From NCBI GenBank assembly GCA_021613375.1, contig CM038715.1, forward strand, positions 456,501-520,500: 64,000 bases of DNA, read 5' to 3'. Shown here in pieces: positions 1-10,984 of the stretch. The translations under genes were made by a program, and so were the position numbers. The notes under the pieces are model-generated. The model was not told the DNA's origin and made no database searches. It was given only the letters and a program-made list of their open reading frames with translations. Source of the stretch: Megaleporinus macrocephalus (taxonomy: Eukaryota > Chordata > Actinopteri > Characiformes > Anostomidae). Positions within the stretch are counted from its first letter, which is position 1. Each line of letters begins with the position of its first letter.

Positions 1-542
1 GGATTTAGTCACTGTTCTGGGCAGTGAGCCAGCGCTGACACTCAACTGGCTATGTATGGATAAAGAATTACTCTCTGGCTTACTTTCCCGCGTGCAGATG
101 TGGAATTCAGCTCTACGCATAAACGGCGATAATAGCTAAACATAGGATTTTGGCCAACAGGCGTATTGACTATTGATAATTTATTCCCTTGTTGAGTTTG
201 TATATGAAGTTAATGTTCTAACTCTGACCCCACATTCTCTTATTAAACCAAGGCGTACGCCAATAATCGCCAGCGAAGAATTAACCCTTGAAACCTGCAA
301 GGCCCTGTATATGGACCCATAATTCAGTTGAGCTTTAAATGTTTTACCATCATACACATTCTTATATTGCAATTGTTTACTGGTCCATTGTTGCACATGC
401 TTTACAGAACACGGAGCCCTTCATCCCAATAAGAAACTGTAGTGATATTTATTCAGAGACTTTACAGGTTAGCAAATCGCAGAAGATCTTAACAATGTAA
501 ACTGAAAAGATAACTTCAGGGTCTTTCTGGAACGTTAAAAGT
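1..542. other. No gene recognised
   Basis: AT-rich sequence with only short open frames on either strand. No repeat family or RNA gene was recognised. Confidence 0.6.
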
Positions 543-775
543 AGTCAAGTTTATTTGTGTAGCGCTTTTCACAACGATGTTGTCACAAAGCAGCTTTACA
601 GGAGTTTAAAAGCATGAAAACATGAAATCACAACACTTTATCCACTGTGAGTGAGCCAGAGGCGACGGTGGCGACAACAACTCCCTCGACTGGAGGAAGA
701 AACGTTGGGAGGACCCAGACTCACAAGCAGAGACCCCTCCTCCTCTGGTGGAACAGTGTTTACAGTTTATTAAAC
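543..775 (+). repeat. SINE-like fish repeat, copy 1
   Basis: Begins TTTATTTGTGTAGCGCTTTT, continues through CACAAAGCAGCTTTACAG and the block CGACTGGAGGAAGAAACG, and ends near AACAGTGTTTACAGTTTAT. The same order of blocks recurs at 2968-3212. This arrangement is common in ostariophysan fish DNA as I remember it. The superfamily is not certain. Confidence 0.75.
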
Positions 776-983
776 TAAAGCTGAGTCTGAAGGTAAGAGC
801 TTTAGAAGCTGCACAGGTGCTACATCAGGATGATACAGTGATGCAGTCAATGATATAGCAAATGGCACGAATGGGGAGGAGAGCTGGTTGGTGCCAGGTG
901 ACGGGGGGGCCCTGGTGGTCAGTCCTTTAACAGTATTGGGAGGGACAGGTGGGCGGTTATTACCTCAGAAAGAGAAAAGAGAC

Positions 984-1575
984 AAAGTTAGTTCTGGTTT
1001 GGGTTAGTACAGAGATGGAGTTAGTTCTGGTTTAGGTTAGTACAGAGACAGAGTTAGTTCTGGTTTGGGTTAGTACAGAGACCGAATTAGTTCTGGTTTG
1101 GGTTAGTACAGAGACAGAGTTAGTTCTGGTTTGGGTTAGTACAGAGACAGAATTAGTTCTGGTTTGGGTTAGTACAGAGATGGAGTTAGTTCTGGTTTGG
1201 GTTAGTACAGAGATGGAGTTAGTTCTGGTTTAGGTTAGTACAGAGACAGAGTTAGTTCTGGTTTGGGTTAGTACAGAGATGGAGTTAGTTCTGGTTTGGG
1301 TTAGTACAGAGACAGAGTTAGTTCTGGTTTGGGTTAATACAGAGACAGAGTTAGTTCTGGTTTGGGTTAGTACAGAGATGGAGTTAGTTCTGGTTTGGGT
1401 TAGTACAGAGATGGAGTTAGTTCTGGTTTAGGTTAGTACAGAGACAGAGTTAGTTCTGGTTTGGGTTAGTACAGAGACAGAGTTAGTTCTGGTTTGGGTT
1501 AGTACAGAGACAGAATTAGTTCTGGTTTGGGTTAGTACAGAGATAGAGTTAATTCTGGTTTGGGTTAGTACAGAG
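984..1575 (+). repeat. 33-bp minisatellite, about 18 copies
   Basis: Tandem units of 33 bp containing GTTCTGGTTTGGGTTAGTAC and variants (GAGATGGAG, GAGACAGAG, GAGACAGAA, one TTAGGTT variant). The period was measured between the GTTCTGG starts at 991, 1024 and 1057. Variant units are interspersed rather than sorted. Confidence 0.95.
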
Positions 1576-1628
1576 GATGAGAAGCATTTCAGAGTGTAGT
1601 TATTTTTTGAGTCATCATGCTTGTTGTA

Positions 1629-2067
1629 TTATTGATTGGAAACAAAGGGTTTAACATTGTTCAAGCAGGTCACCTGTAGAATAAGGCCTGGTGTTTTCTT
1701 GTCTTCAGAGAAGGAGACATGGTCTAGATGGCAGCATGTCTTTAAAAACCCAGCATGCACTTCTGCATCAATGGTACCTTCACACATATTCAAGCTCACA
1801 CATTCTGATGCTGTGTGCATTGTTACTTCCTTACTTGAAGTGTTGTCATCCATGGACAGTTCAACAACTTCAGGAACGGCTGCAGGCATGCTGCTAGCAT
1901 TGGCAGAAGCTGTTGGAAGGGAGCTGTCTGGGTTAGATACAGTACAAGGGCAATATCTAGGAATACGTAGCAAGACAAAAATACCTAGAAAGAAGAGACT
2001 AAAACTCAAGGTTACATACAGTGTAAGTGTAAAACCTATGAAATACCCTGCCAGTGTTCCTACCTAG
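1629..2067. other. Unidentified region open on both strands
   Basis: A 143-codon frame on + (1636-2067) and a 126-codon frame on - (1629-2009) overlap almost completely. Neither resembles a family I recognise. There is no convincing splice or promoter context, and codon use looks ordinary. Possibly an old transposon fragment. Confidence 0.3.
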
Positions 2068-2329
2068 AAGATAAAAGAGTTAAGCGCGGCTGCGTTACAA
2101 TTCATTTCAGTAACACAGTAGACTACTGCTTATACGTGCTTCACAAAGAGATGGGTCTTCAGTCTGTGGTTGAAGACCACGAGAGAGTCTGCGGAAGTTT
2201 GTTCCACCATCTGGGTGGCAGGACAGAAGAATCTTGTTGCTTGTCTTCCAAGCATCTTGAGGGATGGCGGGTCAAACTGAGCTGTACTCGAAGCTCGAAG
2301 CACTTGAGGTAAAGATTGTCTTTATTTAA

Positions 2330-2580
2330 TTGAATCTAATTAAGCGAGTGCAGCAGTGGAGTGACATGAGTGCATTTGGGAAGACTGAAGATGAGCCGTG
2401 CTGCTGCATCTGGATCAGTTATAAGGGCCTGATGGCCTGCAGAGGAAGACCAGCAAGGAGTAAGTTGCAGTAGTTGAACCTTGAAATGACAAGAGACTGG
2501 ACTAGCTTCTGGGTGGCCTCCTGAGAAAGGAAGGGCCGGATCCATCGGGTATTGTAGAGGAGATATCTGCATACCTGAGT
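2330..2580 (-). pseudogene. LINE reverse-transcriptase C-terminal relic
   Basis: On the - strand one frame reads CRYLLYNTRWIRPFLSQEA, then SLVISRFNYCNLLLAGLP and QAIRPL before a stop. After a frameshift it continues as DAAARLIFSLPKCTHVTPLL. These are the conserved end-of-thumb motifs of L2/Rex/CR1-type LINE reverse transcriptases common in fish. The copy is 5'-truncated, frameshifted and dead. Confidence 0.85.
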
Positions 2581-2967
2581 CAGGTTCGCGGTAGATTTGT
2601 GTTAGCTCAGGTTAGATCAAGTGTTAGCTCAAGTTTGCAAAGCTGTGTCCATCTCTAGCTTTGCATTTCAGGTTATTAAGTTTTGAAAAATGTAACCACA
2701 CTTCTGCCCTGACTGTTAACCAGTCTGGAATGGGTTCTGTTTTATTTTGCCCACTTAATTTTGACCCATTCAGTGCATTTTTACCAACAACGACAAAAAA
2801 AATCACCAGAACTCAAAAAATAATTCTCCATGATCTAACATAAAAATGTAAGACAGAAATTTTTACACAGTTATATAAGATGTTTAAGCTAAAAGGTTTG
2901 ACAGGAAGTAAGATAGGAAGCTGTCTAGTATTCTAGTGGTAATGGTGTCCGAGAAACAAAAACATAA

Positions 2968-3212
2968 ATTCAATTCAATTTCAATTCAAGTTAATTTGTG
3001 TTGCGCTTTTTATAACAATGTTGTCTCAAAGCAGCTTTACAGAAGTTTTGAAAACAAACAGTTACAACATATACCCCCCAGTGAGCAAACCAGAGGCAAC
3101 TGTGGCAAGAACACCTCCCTCAGACTGGAGGAAGAAACCTTGGGAGGAACCAAGACTCACAAGGAGAGACCCATCCTCCTCTGATCAAACAGTATTTTCA
3201 GTTTAATAAACA
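2968..3212 (+). repeat. SINE-like fish repeat, copy 2
   Basis: Same blocks as 543-775: TTTATAACAATGTTGTCTCA, AAGCAGCTTTACAGAAG, GAGGAAGAAACCTTGGGAGG and AACAGTATTTTCAGTTTAAT. It is preceded by a short AATTC-rich stretch. Confidence 0.75.
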
Positions 3213-3846
3213 AATATTTTCTAACAGGTCTTGGACATTACTGAGTAAAGTGCTTCCATTTATTTACAGTTAGCTTAGATTTCCGAAGTTTTTTTCTAAG
3301 GTTGCTGATAATAGGGGTACCTTTCGCTGATGAAAGTCGGGTGGTCCCCTTTGTCCTTGGCACAGAGTCAAACTGAATAATGGATATCTGACCAGAGCAC
3401 ACATTTCCACAATCTGAGATGAGCTTGGGCTCAAAGAGGTTAAGTATGCTTCTTGCATAAGAGAGTTTCAAGATGCATGTCTTGATTCAGGAGTGTACTG
3501 TGTTATGGAACAATGGTTTTCTGGAGTAATCGCAAACATTAATTAATTTCATTAAATAATTCTGTGTGGCTATATGTAACAGTTTCTTATCAGGCTGAGA
3601 TTTCCCAGGACTTTCAGAATAGTATATATGTTAGATAGTAACAGACCTAAATTATTTGCTATCTTGCACTGAATAATGTTTTTTAAACGGTTGGACAGTT
3701 CTCTCTCAAAACTTGGCACGAAGTGGTGAGTGATGACCCGTCTTTACTTGTAAATGCTCTTTTTGGGTGCTTTTTTAATATTCAATCCTGATTTCACAAA
3801 TTCTCAAATGCCCATGTTTAATCTAAAATGTTTTCATGTACACTAT
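3213..3846. other. No gene recognised
   Basis: Contains a 77-codon - strand frame (3238-3471) with no recognisable family. Otherwise unremarkable. Confidence 0.5.
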
Positions 3847-4417
3847 GGGTGCATCTCAAATCCTAGTGAGTGTGTAAGTAGCAGCGTTCTCTCCTCATCT
3901 CTCCTCATAAAACAGATTACTGAGACGCTCTAGTTAGAGAGAGACTGCGTCACGGCTTGTTCCCGCCCACTGCAGCACACCACCGGTGGTTCAGCTGGTT
4001 GCTAAGCTACCGGCAGGCATCTAAAACAATAGCCCGAGGCTTAAAAATCCGCTAGCATAAATACTAATGGCTCGAGTATAAAAGTGTAAATGGTGAAGGA
4101 CTCGTTACAGAGTTGATAATAAAATACTGTTTTGTGTGATTATATGACCAGAAACACATTAAAACTCCAGAGAGAATCAAAATAACTCACATTTTAAAAC
4201 CACTTGACTGCTCCTAGATTAGCCTGTGTTGAATCATGGGATTGTCTTAGCGGCTGAGAAAGCGTTCAATGCTTCTTTAAAATCAGGTCTAAATAAGGTT
4301 CCTCAGTAGCAGCATGTTTAAGGTATGTAAGAATTGGGACAGTCTGCATGTCAGGAGCGCATACTATGATGTAAAATGCTGCCTATGTAGGAGCTCAGTA
4401 GGATTTGAGACAGACCC
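3847..4417 (+). mobile_element. MITE family A, full copy 1
   Basis: A 571-bp element with terminal inverted repeats: the left end GGGTGCATCTCAAATCCTAG matches the right end CTAC/GGATTTGAGACAGACCC read in reverse. It has no coding capacity. The same sequence recurs at 30136-30540, 30606-31063 and 34644-35243. The flanks here are TAT/TAC, so a 3-bp target duplication is only suggested. Confidence 0.85.
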
Positions 4418-5439
4418 TACATTTAGCTTAAGACTAACATACTATGTAGCTAGCTAGTGTTTTTTTCCTCTTATTAGTTCTTTCTTGTCTTTATTTGTTT
4501 TGAAATGTATGGGCTAGTTCTAACAGCCATGTTTCACCAGTGGTGTTGAACACGTTGAACCTTGTTGAACTTGATGAAATCTGTTCACGCTGTTGTTCAT
4601 GTGTGTGAATGCTGGCGATTGATTTGTGTTTTGCTATTCGCGAAGCTGTTACGCAACTACAGGTGAGGTAGAAAGGAATAGATTGATATTAGGTTTCCTT
4701 CAGTCGCTTCATTATGCATATTGTGAGGGTTTCACAACAAACGAACCTTGTTAATTTTCTGCGGCTCATTTCACCAAAAGACGCCCACATAAGCTGCAGC
4801 ACGCCGCCAGAGAGAAAAGACTACTGTTGATTGATACAAAGAGTGTTTGTGTTGCAGTGCGTGTATGCGTGTGTAAAGGGGATGGATAAAGAGACACAGG
4901 GTGGGTGAGCAATGTCTGGAATGTTGGATCATGTTGAAACTTGAACTCCTCTTGAGGAGTCGTTTCAGCAGCACTTTTTCTCCTCCTCTGCCGTCATTTG
5001 TAAAGTTCAGGCATCTACAGGCTGAGTGCCCGCTGCCCGCTGGCCATGGCAGGCAGTTCTGTAGGACAGCGCTGTTGCAGTACAACTGGCCCTGTGATCC
5101 AGCCCGCGTGAGTGGGATGTAGCGTAAAGACCTTCACGTCCATCTCAAACCATTGCATGACCTTCATCATAGCATGGGGACTGTGCACGTACACTTTGAG
5201 GAGGAATGGGCACAAGAGAGAAAATAACAACCCAATTACGCACGTATCGGTGAAACTTAGTGGTCATGCATGGTCATTTCTGCAATGCTGTTCTCCTGCA
5301 GCTCACAACGACATCAGCTTCAATACGGCTTCAAATAATAAGCCTTTCATTATAGAAAGACCTTCAGTCTAAGTGGAGCTAAGTGTTCAAAGGATAGAGG
5401 GAAAGCAACTTCTCTGTAAACAAAGATTCAATGTTTGCC

Positions 5440-5440
<1 letters not shown>
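4418..5440. other. No gene recognised
   Basis: Short open frames only (for example 4771-5085 on -, 5112-5372 on +), none with a recognisable domain. Confidence 0.5.

Positions 5441-5478
<38 letters not shown>
5441..5478. repeat. (ATT)n microsatellite
   Basis: About 13 ATT units followed by 150 bases of T-rich sequence. Confidence 0.95.
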
Positions 5479-5539
5479 TTATTATTTCTTCTATTTTTTC
5501 ATTATTATTTATTTTACTATTATGTTTTACTACTATATT

Positions 5540-6115
5540 TATATCTACTTTTATTGACTTATTTTTTACTTTTGTCTTATTCTTGATTTTAGTTTCTTAT
5601 TCAGTACTCATTAAAATTCATTTTAATTGATTTTCAATCCCAATTTCTTTAGTAACTGTAACACTCGACGACATTGTAAATAAGAGTCTCCCTCAAGGTA
5701 CTCCCAAGTAATAAAAATAAAGGTTGATTGATTGAATTTTGAGTTCTCTGAACCTCAAATAGTAATACAACCATGCACTAATTTGTATTTACTTTGTGTT
5801 CCTTGAAGTTAAACCCAAAATTCTTGATTTTAGTTTCCTATTCAGTTTTTATGTTTTTCTTTTTTAATTTGTCTTGTTTAATTTTGTCTCTGTTTACATT
5901 TTAAGTACTCATTAAAATTTATTTTAATTTATTTTTAATCTCTATTTGTTTAGCAATTGTAATGCTCGGCAACACTGTAAATGAGGGTCTCCCTCAATGT
6001 ACTCCCGAGTAAGGTTGATTGATTGGACTGAATTCTGAGTTCTCTGAACCTCAAATAGTAATACAGCCATGCACTAATCTGTGTTTTACTATGTGTTCCT
6101 TGAAGTTAAACTCAA
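5540..6115 (+). repeat. LINE-like 3' tail, tandemly duplicated
   Basis: Two successive segments (about 5540-5820 and 5821-6115) each contain TCTTGATTTTAGTTTC, GTCTCCCTCAA..TACTCCC, a terminal GATTGATTG motif, and GAGTTCTCTGAACCTCAAAT at 5741 and 6037. The short GATTGATTG end is typical of LINE 3' termini. A third copy lies in reverse at 39435-39850. Confidence 0.75.
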
Positions 6116-6472
6116 AGTTGTTAGGATTACTTTGTTTATTGAATTGATTTACATGCTGTACATCTCTATTCGTCCACTGTGTTAGAGCTCCTGCGTCTTA
6201 AAGCCTCCCCCCTGATGTGCTCTAATTCGTTAGCTCACCCACTTTGTTTCTGTTGATCGACGGCCACACCCTTCTATCCTCCTCTTACAATTAATCTTGA
6301 CATGGCTACAAAACTGAGCAATCTCTTCCTAGCCTCCGCTGGTGGCTGTGTACTTGAGTGAGCGCGTGCCAAGCTTGCCGGTAGGCGGGCAGTAAGGATT
6401 GTGTTACGAGATTGCATCATCGTGTGGCAGAAAAGAGAGCTGGAATTCCAATGAGCTTCTTGCTCTGGCATA

Positions 6473-6995
6473 TACACTACCGCTCAAAAGTTTAGGATCA
6501 CTTTAGAATTTAATTTCATGCAATTTTCATGCAATTCACAAACAATATTGTCAATTTCACAATTAATGTAAGTGTATCAGATGATTTTTAAAGAATATAA
6601 ATGTTTGTATTAAAGTCTATTTTTGTATAGAGGCTTATTTTACATATAGTCCTATTATCAGTAATTCTCAGTCCTCTGTCTAAATCTCCTGGTACGACCA
6701 CCAATCCAAGTTAAGGATGTTGTTGGACTAATTGGTTGTTAGGACACTTTTGCTCAATTGTGATGCACAGCTGAAAAACATTCTACTAATAAGTGAGTAT
6801 AAAAGGGAGAACAACATTCTAGGTTAGTTTAGTATCTGAAGATCAGCAGTTGATGGCTTGCTGACCGACTCACAATGACCAGAAAGAAAGAACTTTCTAC
6901 AGAGACCCGTCAGTCCATTGTTGTGTTAAGGAAGAAGATACTCCATTAAAACAAGAGCATTTTACTGTGATCCCAAACTTTTGATTGATAGTGTA
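6473..6995 (+). mobile_element. Tc1-derived MITE (family T), full copy
   Basis: Ends TACACTACCGCTCAAAAGTT and the inverse AACTTTTG...TAGTGTA, flanked by TA. Between them are an A/T-rich arm, the block TAGTTTAGTATCTGAAGATC, and CACAATGACCAGAAAGAAA, which would be the transposase start (MTRKK...). The frame stops after about 22 codons at an internal deletion joined directly to the right terminus. Other copies are at 8214, 9236 and 36401. Confidence 0.9.
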
Positions 6996-7947
6996 CTTCC
7001 TCTCCTGCGTACAGTACCGTAAGGCTGTTTAATCTCGATCAACCAGTGAGATAAAGTTCTGTTTAAGAGATTTGCCCTGTTGCTGCCAGCATTATGTTTT
7101 GGCTGTTGTTCAAAATAGCTGCATGATGACACTTTCTTAAAGAGGCCTTATCGGTGCTTTGTTGCCGGCGCTGTGGTGATGTGTGAATCTGCGACAGGTT
7201 GGAAAAAGTTACAGGGGTGCTTAAGACTGATGGAGCTTGTGAAACTACGACCCACTGGCTCTATTTCCAGGGAGATGCTGAGCCTTTAGAATCTGTCTGT
7301 GCACATGCTTGCTCTGTCACCAAATAATAATAATAAATTGTTTAAAGAGGTTAGAAACATGATAAACCTATATAGATTCTGAAGTGTTCCACCAATGCGG
7401 ATATCAATATCTCTGAAATTGATCTCTGCCTCTGTGAGAAAATGTCCCTTATAAAGAGTTTTCCTTCTTGTTCCTTCCTGAACTTCTAAATTAGATCTGC
7501 TATTAAAACAACAAGCTCTTCCATTTAAAAGGGTGGGATTACTGTTCCGCCGTATGAGTTTATTACTGAAAACACAATGGAGTTTAATTTGATCAGTGAT
7601 GCTATGAAAGAACAATTCTTGGCTTGAGCAGAGGGAAAATCCAGGACACACATAGCTGAAAACCCAAAAATAACAAAACCATCCAACATTATTTTGTCAC
7701 AGTATGTAGGGTGTAGTATGTAGGATGTAGTATGAAACAGTGCAGTAACCTAGAAAAACAAACACCTTTTGTCATCTAAGTCACAGACTGTCATCTAAGA
7801 GCCAGCCTTGCTCTAAAACACCCACTTGAACTCAGCTAACGAACCAGTTTGTTGGATCAGGTGTGTTGGGGGCAGGGAAATCACTCAAATGTGTGGGGAA
7901 TGTTGTGGACCAGGGCTGGGAAACACAGATCTAAAGCAATGAATTTC

Positions 7948-7948
<1 letters not shown>
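6996..7948. other. No gene recognised
   Basis: Contains a 121-codon - strand frame (7286-7651) of no known family, and a short direct repeat GTAGTATGTAGG/GTAGTATG near 7705-7740. Confidence 0.5.

Positions 7949-8017
<69 letters not shown>
7949..8017. repeat. (AT)11(GT)23 compound microsatellite
   Basis: An AT run to 7970 changes directly to a GT run. Confidence 0.97.
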
Positions 8018-8019
<2 letters not shown>

Positions 8020-8021
8020 AA

Positions 8022-8207
8022 TATATGGCATCGCTGATCTCTAAAATTGCAACTTCAATTTTTTTCAAGCTGTTTTGGAGCCCTTCTTATGGTCCATTCA
8101 TCATGAAATTTTTACACAATGTAAACAACCATTAGTCTGTTCAAATGATGTAGAAATTCAAAATCAAGAAAAATGTTTTTTCATTGGACAGCGACAATAT
8201 ATATACA
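8022..8207 (-). mobile_element. MITE family C copy
   Basis: Reverse-complement match to 37945-38182. Shared blocks include CAAGCTGTTTTGGAGC, CATTCATCATGAAATTTT, ACACAATGTAAACAACCAT and the end TTGGACAGCGACAATATA. The right end directly abuts the Tc1 MITE at 8214. Confidence 0.75.
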
Positions 8208-8213
8208 CTACGG

Positions 8214-8647
8214 CTCAAAAGTTTGGGATCACAGTGAAATGTTCTTGTTTTAATGGAGTATCTTCTTCCTTAACACAACAATGGACTGACGGGTCTCTAA
8301 AGAAAGTTGTTTCTTTCTGGTCATTTTGAGCCGGTCAGCAAGCCATCAACTGCTGATCTTCAGATACTAAACTAACCTAGAATGTTGTTCTCCCTTTTAT
8401 ACTCACTTATTAGTAGAATGTTTTTCAGCTGTGCATCACAATTGAGCAAGAGTGTCCTAACAACCAATTAGTCCAATAACATCCTTAACTTGGATTGGTG
8501 GTCGTACCAGGAGATTTAGACAGAGGACTGAGAATTGCTGATAATAGGACTATATGTAAAATAAGCCTCTATACAAAAATAGACTTTAATACAAACATTT
8601 TTATTCTACATTCCCAATTCTTTATGAAAATTGCATGAAATTAAAAT

Positions 8648-8650
<3 letters not shown>
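8214..8650 (-). mobile_element. Tc1-derived MITE (family T), end lost in (AT)n
   Basis: Reverse-orientation copy of the 6473 element starting TACACTACGGCTCAAAAGTT. The transposase-start block is present as CTTTCTGGTCATTTTGAG. The far terminus is replaced by an (AT)n tract at 8651. Confidence 0.85.

Positions 8651-8692
<42 letters not shown>
8651..8692. repeat. (AT)21 microsatellite
   Basis: Uninterrupted AT run adjoining the family T MITE. Confidence 0.97.
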
Positions 8693-8696
<4 letters not shown>

Positions 8697-9145
8697 GATA
8701 TATATATTAGTTATACACTTTGGTTTTTGAATTTCTTCAACATTTCCAAAACTGTAGGAACAGACAACTTGGGTGTGCTAGCACGACTTTCTTATTTGCT
8801 GCTGATGTTTTGCTGTATTTTGCATATCAAGCAGAGTGTCATGTTTTCATGTGTTATCAAACCTGTACTGAAGAACTTCTTGGGTGTAGCTCCTTCTGAT
8901 AGTCAGCACGAGGAGAGATTATCAACATTCTGTCTAAACTCCCTCATGGGAGTTTGTATAGTAGTTCCACACAGCCATCATTTTCACTGATGTTCTGGCA
9001 CCACTTAAATAGTTGGAACAAGTTGCACAAACTTGTGCAGGAATAAAGCACATCCCTCATTTGCATTACCATCAGAACATTATGTGAAGCCTTCGATTGT
9101 GAACCTTTTTTAGGCCTGTGTAATATCATTTCAAAACATTGTGCC

Positions 9146-9146
<1 letters not shown>

Positions 9147-9237
<91 letters not shown>
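9147..9237. repeat. (AT)45 microsatellite
   Basis: A 90-bp perfect AT run that passes without a break into the TACACTACCG terminus of the next MITE. Confidence 0.97.
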
Positions 9238-9240
<3 letters not shown>

Positions 9241-9703
9241 TACCGCTCAAAAGTTTAGGATGACTTTAGAATTTTATTTCATGCAATTTTCATGCAATTC
9301 ACAAACAATATTGTCCATTTCACAATAAATGTAAGTGTATCAGATGATTTTTAAAGAATAAAAATGTTTGTATTAAAGTCTATTTTTGTATAGAGGCTTA
9401 TTTTGCATATAGTCCTATTATCAGCAATTCTCAGTCCTCTGTCTAAATACCAGGGTACGACCACCAATCCAAGTTAAGGTTGTTATTTGACTAATTGGTT
9501 GTTAGGACACTCTTGATCAGTTGTGATGCACAGCTGAAAAACATTCTACTAATAAGTGAGTATAAAAGGGAGACCAACATTCTAGGTTAGTTTAGTATCT
9601 GAAGATCAGCAGTTGATGGCTTGCTGACCGGCTCACAATGACCAGAAAGAAACAACTTTCTTTAGAGACCCGTCAGTCCATTGTTGTGTTAAGGAAGGAA
9701 GAC
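9236..9703 (+). mobile_element. Tc1-derived MITE (family T), right end missing
   Basis: Matches 6473-6940 closely, including ACAATGACCAGAAAGAAACA, then the frame ...ETRQSIVVLRKE. It is truncated at AAGGAAGGAAGA, before the right terminus. Confidence 0.85.
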
Positions 9704-10605
9704 ATTTTTGGTGCATCCCTACATTTTAGAATCATCTAGAACTCTGTGTGGAACTTCAATGCTGGAATGCAGCTGAATCAGTTTCGTATTGTTGAAAACA
9801 GTTCCATGTTATCTATAAAATACCAAGAAACTTTCACAACCACACACCAAGCCATTTCTGTTTCTCTATTGTACGGCTGAGAGAAGAGAGATTTGTTTGT
9901 GATGGACCAGATGCCAAATAATGTGGGGGGAAAAGAATCTATTGCATCGTGAATTGCTCCCACCATCCTGAATTGAACAGATTTGGGTAGCGTGTGAGGG
10001 GAGCAGAGAGAAAGCAGGAGAGGAAAGATGGGATGCAGTGAGACTGCTGGCTGACGGTGATGTGCTAAGCTGGATTTGAGCAAGTGGAGATGAGAAGGAG
10101 TTTGAAGGGAGTAGATGGTAGAATGAAACCTCGCGTCTGTAGGGAGAGACAGGATGGGGCAGGTGGCTGTGTGTGCACTGACTGGTAAGTGTGAGCTTCT
10201 TGTTTAAACTGAAGTGAACGTTTCAGGTTTCAGCTATTAACAGCCAGGGATAAACAGAGGTAGTAGCAGTGTGTACTTTTCATTTTCCTCCCTTTCGTAG
10301 CTTGGTGAGCATGGCTAAATGTTGGCTGTGTCTGTTTTAAATGTAAATCAAGGACTATTGAAAACCTTGAACTTGCTATTAACAGTACATGTTCAAACAG
10401 CACTCTAGAATGGATCCTTTAGGAATTATATACGTTTCTAGAACCTTTTAAAGACAGATTATTGTGGTATTGTCCCCTTTGTCAAGGGAGCACTATGACT
10501 AGTTGAGACTGAGTTAAGACCTTGTCTACAGAGATCAAGTAAGATCAAATAAGACTAAGTCCTAAAAATCACCCCCTATTTAAGACCAGGTGCTTCCAGT
10601 TTAAA
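9704..10605. other. Mostly unassigned; purine-rich 5'-UTR-like stretch
   Basis: From 9990 to 10153 the + strand is rich in GA/GGA (GGAGCAGAGAGAAAGCAGGA). It precedes the candidate exon at 10154-10184. No TATA box or CpG island was evident. Confidence 0.3.
10154..10184 (+). CDS. Candidate alternative first coding exon of the Caskin gene
   Basis: An ATG with A at -3 and G at +4 opens a frame MGQVAVCALT plus one base, ending at a perfect donor (CTG then GTAAGTG). The exon ends in the phase needed by the acceptor at 13994, giving MGQVAVCALT-E-LLGSTKKL. The 150 bases upstream are purine-rich, like a 5' UTR. The sequence does not match the family's normal N-terminus, so this would be an alternative start, or a chance arrangement. 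No transcript evidence is available here. Confidence 0.25.
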
Positions 10606-10740
10606 TCTCTAAATATATAGAAAATAGAAATATATATAGAAAGTCTGAATATATAGAATGAAACTTGAGAATATGGAATGAAAGTCTAAATATATGGAAT
10701 AAACTTGAGAATATTGAAACTTAAGAATATATAATGAATT
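10606..10740 (-). repeat. 20-bp minisatellite, short inverted array
   Basis: Degenerate units such as GAATGAAACTTGAGAATATG, the reverse complement of the units at 10985-11583. Confidence 0.85.
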
Positions 10741-10984
10741 CGGCTGTCCACGGTGACGCAGTAAATAAATTTCTTTATCGGTGAAACGATATTGAATACG
10801 GTCACCAGTATTATTTTAGCTCGTACATGCGTTTGCCAGGATGTTAATTATCTCCTCATGATTTAGGATTACTGCTACTAGATTTCGTGCTGACTTGTCA
10901 TAGTCATGCACTGCCTCCATCTGTACAGAACAATACCAGACATCAAAATCGCAAAGCAATTGGCGCAAGTGCAGTGATGACATC

